Shown here piece after piece: positions 23,237 through 35,262 of a stretch of DNA of 64,000 nt. The position numbers and the translations under genes are program-made. The notes under the pieces were generated by a model. The model searched no databases and had not been told where the DNA came from. It was given only the letters and a program-made list of their open reading frames with translations. Each line of letters begins with the position of its first letter. Within the stretch, counting starts at the first letter, position 1. The DNA lies in NCBI GenBank assembly GCA_015680685.1, contig MNCI01001898.1:229687-293686 (forward strand), given 5' to 3'. This DNA comes from Gnetum montanum. Its lineage: Eukaryota > Streptophyta > Gnetopsida > Gnetales > Gnetaceae.

Positions 23237-23305
23237 GGAGAAGTTGCACACTTCTTAGAAATTCAAACAAGCACTCATTATTTTGGATCTCTCCCTTACA
23301 ACTCA
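23237..23305 (+). repeat. 69-bp direct repeat beside the gap, copy 1
   Basis: It is identical to 23431-23499 over 69 bases and starts on the first base after the gap. Exact identity next to a gap and a lone N (23306) suggests a scaffolding duplication rather than biology. Confidence 0.8.
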
Positions 23306-23430
23306 NACTTGAAGGAGCAACCAAATATGCATGGAACGAAGTGAGGAAACCCACGTCCATAACGAAAGCATATATACATTGGAATATGAGCGTCGCCAAC
23401 TTCCACCCCTTAATCTAAGATCATCAATTA

Positions 23431-23499
23431 GGAGAAGTTGCACACTTCTTAGAAATTCAAACAAGCACTCATTATTTTGGATCTCTCCCTTACAACTCA
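23431..23499 (+). repeat. 69-bp direct repeat, copy 2
   Basis: This is the second copy of 23237-23305. Past it the sequence continues into the T-rich post-pol spacer of element C. Confidence 0.8.
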
Positions 23500-24608
23500 T
23501 TTATGGGGGAGATGGCCACCTTTGCTAATCATATGGGGCCCTCAGTTATTTTTCGATTTTTGTTTTACACGTTTTTGTTTTACATGTTTTTGTCTTACAC
23601 ATTTTTGTTTTACAAATTTCTTTAACTTTTCTAGTTTTTGTTTTACAACATCGTTATACTTTTTCCATTTTGTGTGTGTGTGTGTGTGTGTGTGATCCAC
23701 CATGTAAGTTTGTCATCCAATAAGTGTTCAGAATGATGGTATGAACTATTTTCATATTGATTGCTAGTGTTTGGTTTTTACCTTTAAGTCACAATGTTGA
23801 TACTAAGGTATGTTTCTTTTAATATGGTAGGCAATGAGACCACTTCATCCATCCATCCACCAGTTTCTATGGTCTCTCTTGGCTTGGAAATGTACAATCC
23901 CCTTCTAATAAGAACTTAAACGAATCGGTGACTGGGTATTTCTCAAACTTAAGGAAGAACTCAAGGATTGAAAAGGGTGTGACTTTAAGGGAACTTGATG
24001 CTTTTGTGTTGGTCATTCTCTTGGGTGCTTGGATGTTTTTCTTCTTGATTTTTCTTGTTGTTCCGATGTTACCCAACTATCGAAAGTTGAGTCAATGAAA
24101 ATAAAAAGTCTTTGCATGGTGTGGTTCTCAAGCATAAAAACACAAAACACAAAAAAAAACAAAGTTAGAATTCAAAGCACACCCCTTAGATGAATAAACT
24201 TGGGCTACAAGCACTGGTTATGGAACCAAAAGTGTTCCCTCTAACTAAGGCCCTTCTCGCTTCCCATTCCCTCCTTTGTTTTGTCGGAATGGTGGTGGCT
24301 CTTGGAGGATACATTCTTGTTACTTTAAGAGGATGGTTCAGCCGAATGCATTGATGCGAAGTCACTGGATGTGATTGGTTTGAGGCCGAAGTTGGAATGA
24401 GACTTGCCAAGTCACATTAATCATAAAACACACAAGGGGCTGTACACCACCTTATTCTTGGGATTCCATTTCATTTTCTTCTCTCCATCCTTCTCTCCAT
24501 TGTTCACCTCATTGCTAGTTGTATCATTAGTGTATATATTTTGGTTAAGACTTTAACTCTTGTTTCAAATAACATTCCCGGAGCCTACGGACTCTTTGAA
24601 TGTGGGTT
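23500..24608 (+). other. Element C post-pol spacer, conserved with element B
   Basis: The order of blocks matches B 38810-39988: a 'ttttgttttaca' tract, then 'ggcaatgag.cca' with repeated 'catccatccacc', then 'gacttgag..gga', then 'tggtgtggt(c/t)ct', 'ttcaaagcacaccccttag' and 'ctacaag.act..ttatggaac'. No long reading frame is shared, so the conservation is of non-coding type or reflects common descent only. A (TG)12 run lies at 23671-23694. Confidence 0.5.
23671..23694. repeat. (TG)12 microsatellite
   Basis: This is an uninterrupted TG dinucleotide run. Confidence 0.95.
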
Positions 24609-24657
24609 TGTCAGGGCATTAAGGGCATGAGCTTGCTTTGGGGAGGACCCACTGACA
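24609..24657 (+). ncRNA. Conserved post-pol RNA hairpin, copy in element C
   Basis: The arms are tgtcag (24609-24614) and ctgaca (24652-24657), with a 37-nt interior aligned to A and B. The arm sequence is different from both, yet it still pairs. The stem is shorter (6 bp). A further GAATG/CATTC-type pairing outside it is possible with a bulge. Confidence 0.45.
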
Positions 24658-24830
24658 TTCCTATTTGGAGCATTAGTTAAATTCTTTCCCTTAACATTTT
24701 GCAATTAATTTTATTTTGTCCATTTCCATCTTGAAATCCATTTCATCGATGTCATAGTTATCCCTTTTTATCTATTTTTGTTACTCCTTTTCCTTCTCCA
24801 TTCTAACGCTACCGGAGGTTCGCGATTAGT

Positions 24831-24840
24831 CATGGGGGTA
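24831..24840 (+). promoter_or_regulatory. Second polypurine-tract-like site in element C
   Basis: catgggggta at 24831-24840 is identical to the true tract at 25394-25403, and the preceding 'ttagt' resembles 'cagt' before other tracts. A has catgggagg near 8723 and B has catgggggggt near 40563 at comparable places. It could be a central polypurine tract or a chance duplicate. Confidence 0.35.
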
Positions 24841-25044
24841 TAGGGCTCGATTTTTTTGATTTTCTCTTAGCCCTAAATTTTTCAATTCTTTCTAATCCCT
24901 ACACCTTCAGTAGTCATTATTAAGATATCCCCAAATCCATATTAGCCATACCAAAACCTAGCCAATGGACTTACACCGAAGCAAGGTATCAATTACATGA
25001 TGAGTCATTTACCCTTGCTAATTACAATTATGTTGTGTGTTCAG

Positions 25045-25179
25045 ATGGCAACCATGCAACAATGGATCAAGAGCAAACACTTGGAATGGAATCGTGCTGG
25101 AAGTAGCTATGCAAGGAGCAAGATAGATGAAGCGCTTACCGACGAACAACGGAAGGCGCAATCTTGGCGTTGGCAGTAG
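25045..25179 (+). pseudogene. Short ORF at the 3' ORF position of element C
   Basis: This is an ATG-started 44-residue frame (MATMQQWIKSKHLEW...) with a charged Ala/Glu/Arg-rich end. It sits where A, B, D and E carry the large 3' ORF. Only position supports homology, as no motif of the large protein is visible. It may be a deletion remnant or chance. Confidence 0.3.
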
Positions 25180-25393
25180 CAACACTTCTTTCTCTCTCTT
25201 TCTTTCTTAGCTACCAACTAAGGCCTGGTGTCATTGTAATAAGGTGTTCACCCTTGTTGTCATGAACACCAGTTTTGTCAAGTCTTGTAATGATGGTCCA
25301 TTCACATGTCATCCCATTAGTTCCATTCCCCTCAATAATTCCATACCTTCCTGATATTATTGTAAGGAACTCGAGGATGAGTTTTCATTCAAT

Positions 25394-25403
25394 CATGGGG
25401 GTA
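25394..25403 (+). promoter_or_regulatory. Element C polypurine tract
   Basis: catgggggta immediately precedes the 3' LTR. Confidence 0.85.
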
Positions 25404-26379
25404 TGATGAGATGCGATTCACATGAGCCGCAATATCGCATACACGATATTGTGTCATCCCTTGCGATGTTGCATATGCGATATCACAGTCGCCGCCAAAT
25501 CTATAAATAAGAGGCGGCACTTCCCTTATTTTCCATCCTAGGCTAGAAGTAGGGAAACTCTAGTAGATTGATCACTTCAGAGATAGAATATTTTCCATGT
25601 GCCCACAGTAGGAGTCCCCAAGTGAACGGATCTTTATTCGAGCAACATTGTACCTAAACGCAAGTTGTGTACAGCAATAAAGACGCTTTGTGGATAAACC
25701 TTGTAGTACATGGAATACGATTTATTACTTGTTATTTATTACCTGTTATTTCTTATACATTATTTATTACTCTGTAGTAGCGCGACATGAGTACGATTTG
25801 ATTACGAACATTTACGAATGTGTACGGCTAATCAAGGAATCAGCTGCTCATCGCGATTAGATTCTTTCACCCTCAACTCCTAGAACACGGGATAAGTATG
25901 ACTTGGTTACGAGCATTCAAGGATGTGTATGGATAGCCAAGGAATGGATGCTTATCATGTTTAGGCTAGTTAAGTGCCTCAGTACGACCACTTTGAGCAC
26001 GTGCGTTACGTGTGGTGATCCCAGTAACGATTAGCGTTTGGTAGCTGTAGTTGCATAGTTCAGGGTGTGTACGGTAAGTGGGAATAGATGCTGACGCTAG
26101 TTAATTTAGACTTAGTCCTTAGTTAAAGTTAGTTAGCTTTCTCAACCCTTCACCTCAATAGCATAGGAGAAAAACACATAAAAGACTATAAAAATCATAT
26201 ACCTCAAACTTACTTAACCATACACCATGACAACTACAAGTAAGTCTGGGAAGACAATGAATGATTAACCCCAAGTGTTCCATGGGGCGTGTAGGCATTT
26301 AGTCTACGGAGTTTGATTGGATCATGCATGCTACGCTCGTTTTATATGGTTGAGTGTAGGGGTACCTCGCCACTCATCA
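25404..26379 (+). repeat. Element C 3' LTR
   Basis: TGATGAG...CTCATCA, 976 bp. It has a GATATCGC-type palindrome array in U3, TATA ctataaata at 25501-25509, and AATAAA near 25675. It carries the unoccupied site of the solo-LTR insertion near 26090. It is followed by the AACTT target duplication at 26380-26384. Confidence 0.9.
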
Positions 26380-26384
26380 AACTT

Positions 26385-27129
26385 GATGCTAGAAAACAAA
26401 AGATTTAAGAGTGGAACAGTTTAACTTTAGATCCCATGGCCCTTAAGAAAGGGATCCAAAGCACCATGGATAGTCTTGTTGATCATCCAGGGACTTACAA
26501 TAGATAAAAATGATGTAAGTAAATTTAATTAAAAATGCAAATCTAGATCTAGAGAAATAAAAAATAAACTTGAGCTGCAAATTTTTATTAGAATAATAAA
26601 TTGTCTATAGAAACAAAGTTTGGAAGGGTAAAATTTTATGTGCTTAGAAGCACAAAGAGTTGAATGGAAGATTCTTGAAGCCCAATGAAGTCAACAAAGT
26701 ATGTCCTACAGTCAACTTCATTATCTAAACGTTCAAAGTTTTACTCCTAAAGCTCCTTGATGATCTCTCATCATTGGATCTATGTTGTTGGTGATGAGTT
26801 GGTTACAAGACTTCTAGTGAATCTCCATTGTTCTAAAAGCCTTTGATTTAACCTAATTGCAAATTTACCAAAAGTCCTTTCAATGTGATATTCTCTGTTC
26901 TTCAATCCTGTAGCTACCAGTAGTAAGCTCTTAATTTTGGGGGTTTCAAACCTTAAGGTTTCTAATAAAAATTTTTTCTTTCCCAAAGGGTTAATGAATA
27001 CAATGATATTAAACCATTAATTTTTAAGAGTTTAACCCTTTCAACAACCTCTAGTGTGACTATAATCACTTATTAACATCAAAATACAAATAAAACTAAT
27101 GATTAAAATTGATCAATTTAGCCATAATC
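26385..27129 (-). other. Unassigned, possibly 5' LTR of element G
   Basis: No coding is supported. On the minus strand a TGTTGAAAGGGTTAAACTC start at 27046 looks like an LTR beginning. The block would end at the C insertion site, adjoining the possible G primer site at 18069-18080. No second LTR copy was found to confirm it. Confidence 0.25.
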
Positions 27130-27218
27130 ATAACTTAGCCAAGTGTAACTTTCCTAACGAGAGAAGGCATCACCAATTATTTCACATTAGACAATTGCTA
27201 ACTTGTGGTCATGTTGGA

Positions 27219-30088
27219 ATTACAAATGACACCAAGACCCAAATTATTGTAGGAGGGAGGACCATCTCAACAAAGGAAGAAATGACCCAGAGCCAGAAGG
27301 CACCAGTAAGAGTAGACCTAGAAATAGGCAAAAGAAACCCATGCAACAAGACCTCATTGGGAAGAGCCTAAAGTGGAATTTGTTTGATAGATTCCTGAGG
27401 AAGAGGCTACACTAGAATAATCATAGAAAGGAGATGCACCAAGGCCTTTACCAAGACTTGAAGTCACATTGACACAAGCCTACCTTGACATAATCAGGCC
27501 CTATGATGTCCAACACTCAGTTCTCCAAGAACTAAACTTTGGACCATTCTTAGAGAATGATTTAGCAGAGGTAAAGGCACAGTTGCAAGCCTCTTCAATG
27601 TGGCCAATCATCACTTTTAGTGGGGAGTGGTACATGGAAGAGATGTAACTCTTCTAGAACAATAGAAGGGTAGGTTCCATTGTGAAGATCAAAGACATTC
27701 AAGTGTCCTACTTGGCTAAAGCCATCACGCAAGCTCTTGGGTTTCATAATTCTAGGACACAATTGGTAGAACTTTCTATGCAAGCTAATCCAAAGGTAAA
27801 AAAAGAGTGGATCCAATAGTGTTACGATGTTGACTGCGAGTTTGGCATCCTCACATCGGTGAAGCACATATACTTTAAGATAGAAGCCTATCACTTCAAT
27901 CCATCGGTGAGGCCCAATAAGGTGACTACCTTCTCCACCTGAGCATGTGTCACTCTAAGTAGAACTTTTCAGCAAACCTTCCACAATTAATCTATCTAGA
28001 GATAGAAAAGTGTTTTAAAGATAATGAAGGTGGAAGGAAAATCCTACCCTTGCCATGCCTTATCAGAAAAATTTGCAAAAGGGCAAGCATAGTCTACTAT
28101 ACCAACAACACAATCAAGCATACTCCCATCGCCTCTTGGTCCGAAATGATGAAAGATAAGATGCCTACCATATTTAAAGAAGAGGAGTAGCAACCACCAC
28201 CTCCACCACCTACTCAAAAAATAATGCTAGAAGCTTACACTACCATTGAGCATCTATGTAAAATCTGAAAGCAACTTTTGCAATAGGAGGAGTAGAAAGT
28301 AGGAACAAGTGGTGGGGATCCATCTGTGTATTGACCTATGATGAGTCACATTAATAAAGTGGCTTAAAAAATTAGTCAAATGGAGGGAGGTGAACCAATA
28401 TTTTCAGCCTAACGAATGCAACTACCGACGAGATTGAATCCTAGTGCCCAAGAGGTGATGATATCTCTCTCTCGATACCATTTATTCCTAGAAATCTCTA
28501 GGAATACTACCTCCTTTTCAATGTGCATGGAGGAGGATGAAGGGGCACTTGTATTAGTGATGCAGCACCAAGGGCAAGAGACAATTGTAGAAGTGGTTGC
28601 TGATAAAATCATTAAGGCACTTAACACACCTGCGATGTCTATACCAAATGTATTTACACTTAGAGATGTGCAGACATCTACAAAAACTTTCAATGAAAGA
28701 TTAAGTGTAGCCCAGCATAAAGAGTTGTTGGATCAACTAGTGGGGACCAAGCAACCAATTTTGAACATCTTTGATTTTCCAAATAACATCATTGCAACTT
28801 AGTCAAAGTTGCTTGAAGAAAAGGAGGTAAATGTATCATCTTGGAAGAAAAACTTGAAATAGCTTAAGCACAAAACTAATGCTTGGCCACGAAGGTTGCT
28901 GAATTACATGATCATTTTGCTGATTCGACACTCCTAAGCCCTGTAATAATAAGAGATGAAGCTTTTTAACAACTTTAGGACTGATTAAAACAAGGTGAGT
29001 AGGGAATGGTGACAACCATCTTTAACCAATCCGTAGCCAAAGCAAAGACCTATTCAATTCAAAAAGACTTGGTTTAGACATGCCAAGAAAATAAAATGTT
29101 GATCACAAAAAATCATCACTTGCAAAATGTTGATGCACAAAAATAATAGATGCAAGAATTCATCCATCAACAACAAGAGTAGCTAGCTAAAGTGAATACA
29201 AAAATGACAAAATTGGTAGTAGAGAATCATAATCTCTCTATGGAGGAAGTCTATGCCTTATGCCAGAAATTTGCCATTAAGATTACCACCTACAAAAATG
29301 AGGCTTTTAAATTTGAGAGAGTTAAGTATCACTACAAAGACTAGGTTGACCTGCAAAAGGAGGTAAATGAGAAACATATCCAAGTAGCTAAGGCAAAAGT
29401 AAATGAGGCCCTCTAGCAACTCCAGGAAGGAAGAGAGGTGTGGTAGCCTATCATTGATGGGATAAATGCCTACAACAAAGTGGAAATTTGCATAAAGAAG
29501 TTGCAAATCGAAGAAATGATAGAATATATGGAACTAGCCAATCTCCAATATGCAAATCTAGCAATGCTGATTACTAGATGGCCATGGTCAGAACTTGAAA
29601 AGTAAGTGGCCAACTTGTGCTTGTTGTATGAGGCAGAGTTCAAGCACCACAAAGACACTAAGCAAAAGCTTTCAATGTCAAATGCTAAACTCAAAGTTCT
29701 CAAGGCAAGATTCACTGATCAATGATCAATTGCCAAGAACCTAGCTAGGAGAATGAATGATTACCAAGAGCTACAAAATGCAATTAGGGCATTTGACATT
29801 AAGTGCAAACAATTCACTACCTAGATCATCAATGATAAGGAGCTACTCCCTACAATACCATGTCCTTGGAATGTGTCCATTCTAGCCCACATTGGTGAAG
29901 CTACGTGGATCATGTGCGATCCTAGGAGTAAGGAGGTGAAAATGAAAGCATTTTTGGATGCTTTCTATCTTCTGCCAGAAGTTTCAGTGACAATAAGACA
30001 ACCACAATAGCCTCAACCACCATATGTACCTGAAGCTAGAGAAGGTCTGTTGAAGCCTCAAGAGCCTCCACCACCTAGGACCATGTGA
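27219..30088 (+). pseudogene. Element E 3' ORF (plant-transposon-protein-like domain plus coiled coil)
   Basis: It matches B's 3' ORF from end to end. ELNFGPFLEND and SGEWYMEEM lie near 27520-27650, RVGSIVKIKDIQVSY near 27660-27710, and HFNPSVRPNKVTTFS near 27890-27940. A readable stretch at 28416-28802 contains SMCMEEDEGALVLVMQHQGQ. Then come long charged helical segments and the tail PCPWNVSILAHIGEATW (about 29855-29915), ending EPPPP.TM at the stop 30088. It is probably a pseudogene, with about twenty in-frame stops seen. The product would be a large cytosolic or nuclear coiled-coil protein of unknown role. Confidence 0.6.
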
Positions 30089-30303
30089 TCCTTTCAATTA
30101 TCTTCATGCCATCAGAGGACATGTTATCTGATTTTTGTTTGGTATTCAATTTTATGTTGTGAACACCACAAATTTGTAATTTTGTTGATCTGTACATTTG
30201 GGCACTTAGTTGTGTCATGTTAGTTTTGTTACATCATGTCCTAGTTAATAATCCCATACCTTCCCAATTTTGTAAAGAACTCAGGAATGAGTTTTTATTC
30301 AAT

Positions 30304-30313
30304 CATGGGGGTA
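30304..30313 (+). promoter_or_regulatory. Element E polypurine tract
   Basis: catgggggta directly precedes the LTR. Confidence 0.85.
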
Positions 30314-31204
30314 TGATGAGTTGTCGATTGGTTGCATTAATGAGGCCTCATCAATTGGGCCCCATCACAAGGCTACATCAACACATTATTTGATGAACTG
30401 ACATGGCCCCAAGGGCCTATTCATGTCTATAAATACATGCCAACCTACCATGTTTAGGCATCATCTAGTCATAGTTGTAGAGAAACTCTTGCAGTTTTTA
30501 CATACAAAAGCTAGAATATTTTCCTAAGTGCCTACAGTAGGAGTTATTGAGTATATGAATCTTTATTCAAGCACTATTGTACCTAAGAATGACAATATGT
30601 GTAACAATAAAGATGAACTTCTTAATAAACCTTGTAACATTCTAGATAACTTAAATGTTTCATTTATGCATTTAATGTTTTCAATTATTTATTCAGTGTT
30701 CTCCAATAATTAAGATAATTAAGTAATTAAGCAAGATAAGCTAAATAGCAATTAAGTAAACACATAAGTACAACTACTTCGAGCGTGCATATGATGTTTG
30801 GTAATCCCAATAGTGCTTAACGCTTGGTAACCCAGCAATGTTATATACGTTCAACATATGTACTACAAGTCAAACTAGATATTTATGTTAGGACTAGTCA
30901 AACAATAGTTAGCCAATTAGATTAAAGTAAACATTAAATTACTTTATTCCTTATCTTGTTTATTTCAAATACCAAAACCATAAAATATAAAATGATAAAA
31001 ATCATGTGCCTCAATTACACTTAAACCATACCCTTGAGCTTCACAAGTGTAGTTGGGAAGACAAAAAATGTTCTCAACGCCTAGTTTACTTCCTAGAGAA
31101 CTAGTGCACTAGAAAACTATAGAGTCTATGAAATTTAATCAGATCGCATGTGAACACTTCATGATTTGTATGGTTGAGCATACGGATACCTCAATTGCTC
31201 ATCA
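30314..31204 (+). repeat. Element E 3' LTR
   Basis: TGATGAG...CTCATCA, 891 bp. U3 has its own palindromic words (aatgaggcctcatcaattgggcccc region, 30340-30370) and TATA at 30427-30435. AATAAA lies near 30604 in the phrase 'caataaagatgaactt', shared with B. Confidence 0.85.
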
Positions 31205-31645
31205 ATAGGCCAATTTGAATTTCACTACTTGGTTGTTAAAATTAATTCACCAGCAAGTAGTTATCTAACCATCACTCCCACTTACACTTATCACAAGTAA
31301 TGATTACTTAGGATAATATAAATTTAATAATTAAAGTAACANATATATACATATACATATATTTATATTTTTATTTATATTAAGTTTTTGGAAATTGTCC
31401 AAAATGATGTTTTATGTGTAACACATTATACGAAAACTGCAACTGTATTCCATCTAGCGTCGATAATTTGTATGTATCTTTGGATAATTGTTTCTTGATT
31501 CAAAATGGACTAGTCCATATTGCTAAAAACTTATTTAGATTCTTCATATTCCATAATAATACAAGGTCACCAATCTTAAAAGTCATTTTCAAAGTCTTTC
31601 TATAAAACCACATTTTAACTTGAGAAGCATTCTTTAGTAAATTAT
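31205..31645 (-). pseudogene. Element F integrase C-terminus and 3' trailer, cut off by element B
   Basis: Minus-strand reading from 31645 gives LLKNASQVKMWFYRKTL, then FKIGDLVLLWN, IWTSPF and DTYKLSTLDGIQLQF. This is the usual order of the integrase C-terminal (GPY-type) region of Ty3/gypsy elements. The preceding part of the same integrase ends at 45203, on the other side of element B, so B was inserted in this gene. Below about 31400 the sequence is AT-rich untranslated DNA with an (AT)-rich tract at 31342-31382. Confidence 0.7.
31641..31645. repeat. Left target-site duplication of element B (attat)
   Basis: attat is repeated exactly at 45198-45202, after the last copy of the tripled LTR end. 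Confidence 0.8.
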
Positions 31646-32539
31646 TGATGAAGTGTTCAATTGATACGTTGACTAGGCCACATTAACAGAGCCTCGTTGA
31701 TGTGGCCGTGTTGACATGACCCCATCAACATATCCATCCATGCATTAACACGACCTCGTTAATGTAGAGTCTGTCTCTTGCTATAAATATACGTGCACCT
31801 GCAGCATTTATGGCATCTTTTGAAGTAGTTGTAGTGAAACTCTTATAATTTGTTCCCGTAAGAGTTAGAATATTTTCCAAGTGCCCGCAACAGGTGTGAG
31901 AAAGGTGTATAGCTATTTATTTGAGCACTAATGTACCTAAGCCCATTGGCATGACCAACAATAAAGATGAGCTTTTTGAGTATTCCTTGCAGCAATTGGA
32001 TTTAATCACTTAAGCATTTTAAGAGTTTAATATTTTATCACTTTAATAATTTCAAAAGCTTTTATTATTATCATTTTACAGTTATTGTCCTTTCATATTT
32101 TATGAGAACCATAGTTTCATCCATCTCAAACAAAAATCAAATCCTTGGTAACCTAGTGATGCTTAACATTTGGTAACCCAGCAATGGTTAGGGTATGCTC
32201 AGGATGTGCATGGAAGATGGGATTGGTTGCTTATGCTAGGGAGAGTTAAGCGATAAGGTAGAATAATTATAGATTACACAAATTTTTATTCCCTACAATT
32301 AAAGAATTAAACTTTAAAAGATAAAAAGAAAACCAATAAAAATCATTTGCCTTAATCTCACTTAACCATCGCTTTACAACACCACAAGTGAGGTTGGGAA
32401 GACACCGACCATTGTAACTAAGTCTTGCTAGCTAGAGTTTGGTGTATGCAAGCGCTTGCAGTTTGGGGAATTTGATTGAATCATGTGTAAACACTCATGA
32501 TTTGTATGGTTGGGCATAGGGGTACCTTGCTACTCATCA
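31646..32539 (+). repeat. Element B 5' LTR
   Basis: TGATGAAG...CTCATCA, 894 bp. U3 has repeated gttgac/gttaac and 'aggcc' or 'gcctcgtt' words, TATA ctataaata at 31781-31789, and poly(A) signal in 'caataaagatgagc' near 31961. Confidence 0.9.
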
Positions 32540-32540
32540 T

Positions 32541-32558
32541 TGACACTGTTGCTGGGAA
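32541..32558 (+). promoter_or_regulatory. Element B primer-binding site, decayed
   Basis: TGACACTGTTGCTGGGAA differs from the ideal tRNA-Asp site TGGCGCCGTTGCCGGGGA at five positions, all G-to-A or C-to-T. Confidence 0.7.
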
Positions 32559-32704
32559 CTGTTAGTCTTACATGCGTTATCTAGTCTTAGAAAGATCATC
32601 ATTCACTTTGTTGGAATAGACCTAGGGTAGTGAAATCTATGCACGCTAGGCGGTTTAAGTAAAAGAATAAGGCACACCAGTTGAGTTGTTATCTAATATC
32701 AAAA

Positions 32705-34640
32705 ATGTCTTTTTCTCATAGGCAAGATAGATCCAACCCACCAGTGCCGCAGGAGTGTCAAGTGGTATACACACATCCAAATGAGTATATCCCCAACTTC
32801 ACCTTTATCCTACATCAAGATGAGCACCTGCGATGGTGACACATGGAGGGTAACATCATATTACCTCCAGATCGGTCAGTTCCTGGAATGCTACTTCAAA
32901 ATCTTACCAAACTAGGCATTCAGGACCATGATGTAGAATACATAATGGAGGATCATGACTACTGAGATTATCATCCAACTGAGGCACAACATGCATGGGA
33001 CCGACAACAGGTGGAGCATCATGAACACTTAAAAGGAAAATAGTTTAGTAACCCTTTGTTATTGTAGAACCCCCATGATGATGAGGAACTTGTTTTTCAC
33101 GATTCCCATTCGGCTGAGCCTCCTCCGATGCATCAAATCATCCAGTCCATCATCCAAAGTAAACAATCAAGCGACCAGGAGCACCAAGATGATGAAGGAT
33201 CACGCAAGAAAGATCATGGCATGGGGAAAGATGAACATGAAGATAGGGATCATCCTCAAAGTAGAGGAGGTGATCGACACCAAGGCAGTGGTAGTTCTCC
33301 TCCCTCTTCTCCATCTTCTTTTTCCACCTTGTCTTCACCAACTTTGATCGGAACTATAGTAGGAAGGATCAAGATGATGGTGATTGAAAAGATCAATAGG
33401 ATCATAAGGATCGATGGGGATGATGTGAGGAAAAGCATGACCAATCACACAAGTCTCACCATCAAGAAAGGAGAGGCAGCCGAAATCATCACAGACATCA
33501 TGGCCAACAATAGGACTATGACTCAGATGAACCACTGTTGGCTACTCGAAGCATGCTTAACATAGCCAAGGTGGTTCAAATACCTAATAGGTACTTGAAA
33601 GATAGTCAGATTAAGCACCTTGACATGAACAATATTCCCAAATTTGAAGGGGGGTACAATTGTGATCCACAGACTCACTTGCAAGCATTCCATGATGCTT
33701 GAACCATGTAGAACATAGACAATTATTGGCAAAAACTCAAGCTATCCCCTCAAATACTCATCAAGGAAGCAAAAAGCTAGAACCGATCTTTGGAGCCGAA
33801 ATCAATCAAGAGATGGAGTATGATGCTGGAAATTTTCAATGATAAGTATCAAACCTACTCTAGAGTGGCTAACCTAAGATGAAAAATCCAAAGGTGGAAA
33901 TAGGATGGTCATGAACCCTTGGATGCAGCCATGGGAAGATATTACTCATTGTTACACCGATGGCCTGGTCATGGCTACTCTCAGTAGAAATAGCTCTACC
34001 ATATCATAGATGGACTCCACTTTGAAACAAGAAAGACCCTAGGTGTTTACATACAGGGACGGCTATCTGAATTGAGGGCCCATCAACTGTAGCATCTCAT
34101 TGAGCAGGTGGCCAAAGAGGAAGGAAAATTAAGGAAAAAAGAGAGTGTAGAAGAGTATAATCGAGACCCTTCCATCTAAAGGAAGGAAGTCTGATTTTGT
34201 GAAAAGGAGGAAGAATCACCATTGGATGCAACGGTGAACCAAAAAACCTTACCCATACAAAAATTTGCCTCTAAAATTTTGGCTAAGGTTGACAAGATGT
34301 GGGACTCTTCAGATGAAAGATTCCAAAGCATTCTAAAAATCATGGTGAAATCCAAAGAGCAAAGTAATGAGCAAGATTGGCAAAGGAGGAGAGAAGCTGA
34401 ACATGCCTACCATAAAGGTAAGGGAAAAGTTGCTATGGCAGAATGGGTTGCAGACTCTAACACAAGGGAGGATGATGGATGTAACATATGCCAGTACAAA
34501 CATCTTAAGTGGTGTTGCCTAGTGGTGTCACATCTACAAAAGTCTAGGGTGTATGCGCTGAACCCTCATTTGGCAAAAAGGAAAACACCCCAGAGATTGC
34601 CTTATCCACAAGGCAATCCTAGGTAGTTCCACTAGCCACA
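32705..34640 (+). pseudogene. Element B gag pseudogene
   Basis: The ATG at 32705 gives MSFSH. The N-terminal HPNEYIPNFTFILHQDEHL and LPPDRSVPGMLL match the C gag. A His/Asp/Ser-rich region (33075-33565) follows. Then come LDMNNIPKF and the gag core in broken frames (33570-34200). The frame at 34222-34626 holds DDGCNICQYKHLKWCC, the variant knuckle with its second half altered. A Gln/Pro/Tyr/Ser-rich tail follows. Stops often stand where Trp, Gln or Arg are expected. It would encode the capsid/nucleocapsid precursor of the element. Confidence 0.7.
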
Positions 34641-35262
34641 AGGATATTATCCAAGTGGAGCACCATAGTAATCCTATGAGTATTATTAGTAATGGCAACA
34701 ACCATAATCATGGGGGATTCCACCTCCAAGGTAGCAATACCCTTACCAATAGCTAGATCCTTACAGGTACTATGTTCAGCAACCAGTCTCCCCATGGAAC
34801 TCTTCTAGTCATGCAACATTTCAAACTCATTACCACCCGTTGAAATACTTTCAAACACAGTCTCCATCACCCCAAGGGGATAACCCACATCTATACTATC
34901 CTCCATCATCTTCTCCTGCCATCCCTACTCATCAAACCCCTACTCAGCTACCTCCTACTCCACCTATGCAAGGAGAGATACGACCACAGCCACAACAACG
35001 CAACACCACAAGGGCTGTCAACCTATAACCAGCATCTTAGCCAAGTGGACTAGAATCAAAACCACGAAAATGCCCTTTCTTTTGGTCCAATATCCCTAAC
35101 ATACCCTCAAATTCACCTATGGCCAGTGCCTCTAAACCTCCAATTTCCTCCACTATTCAACCCTTCAAGAAACCTTCAAGCCAAACACCCTCCATAGTAC
35201 AAATCATCATGCTTATACATGCTATGATGGATTGAATAAAGGCAAGTCATCTTTCTCAAAAA

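Larger units (their letters stand above)
18105..26379 (+). mobile_element. Element C: LTR retrotransposon, apparently pol-less
   Basis: The element is complete, with a perfect 5-bp target duplication AACTT, both LTRs, a well-kept tRNA-Asp primer site, gag, the post-pol hairpin and a polypurine tract. It is 8.3 kb including a nested solo LTR and a 752-base gap. The gap sits where pol should start and is far shorter than the roughly 3 kb that B uses for pol. The sequence on its right side is already the post-integrase spacer shared with B (about 38800-40060). So C is most likely pol-deleted, unless the gap size is wrong. Confidence 0.85.
27130..31204 (+). mobile_element. Element E: 3' portion of a B-like LTR retrotransposon
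   Basis: It contains a degraded 3' ORF (27219-30088), polypurine tract and a complete 3' LTR. Gag, pol and 5' LTR are missing. Similarity to B's pre-ORF region fades out to the left of about 27130. It is older or more damaged than B: the 3' ORF has many stops. Confidence 0.75.

Noticed and set aside
22455-23418. Reading frames of about 300 codons across the gap
   Set aside because: They consist of Ns and have no coding content.
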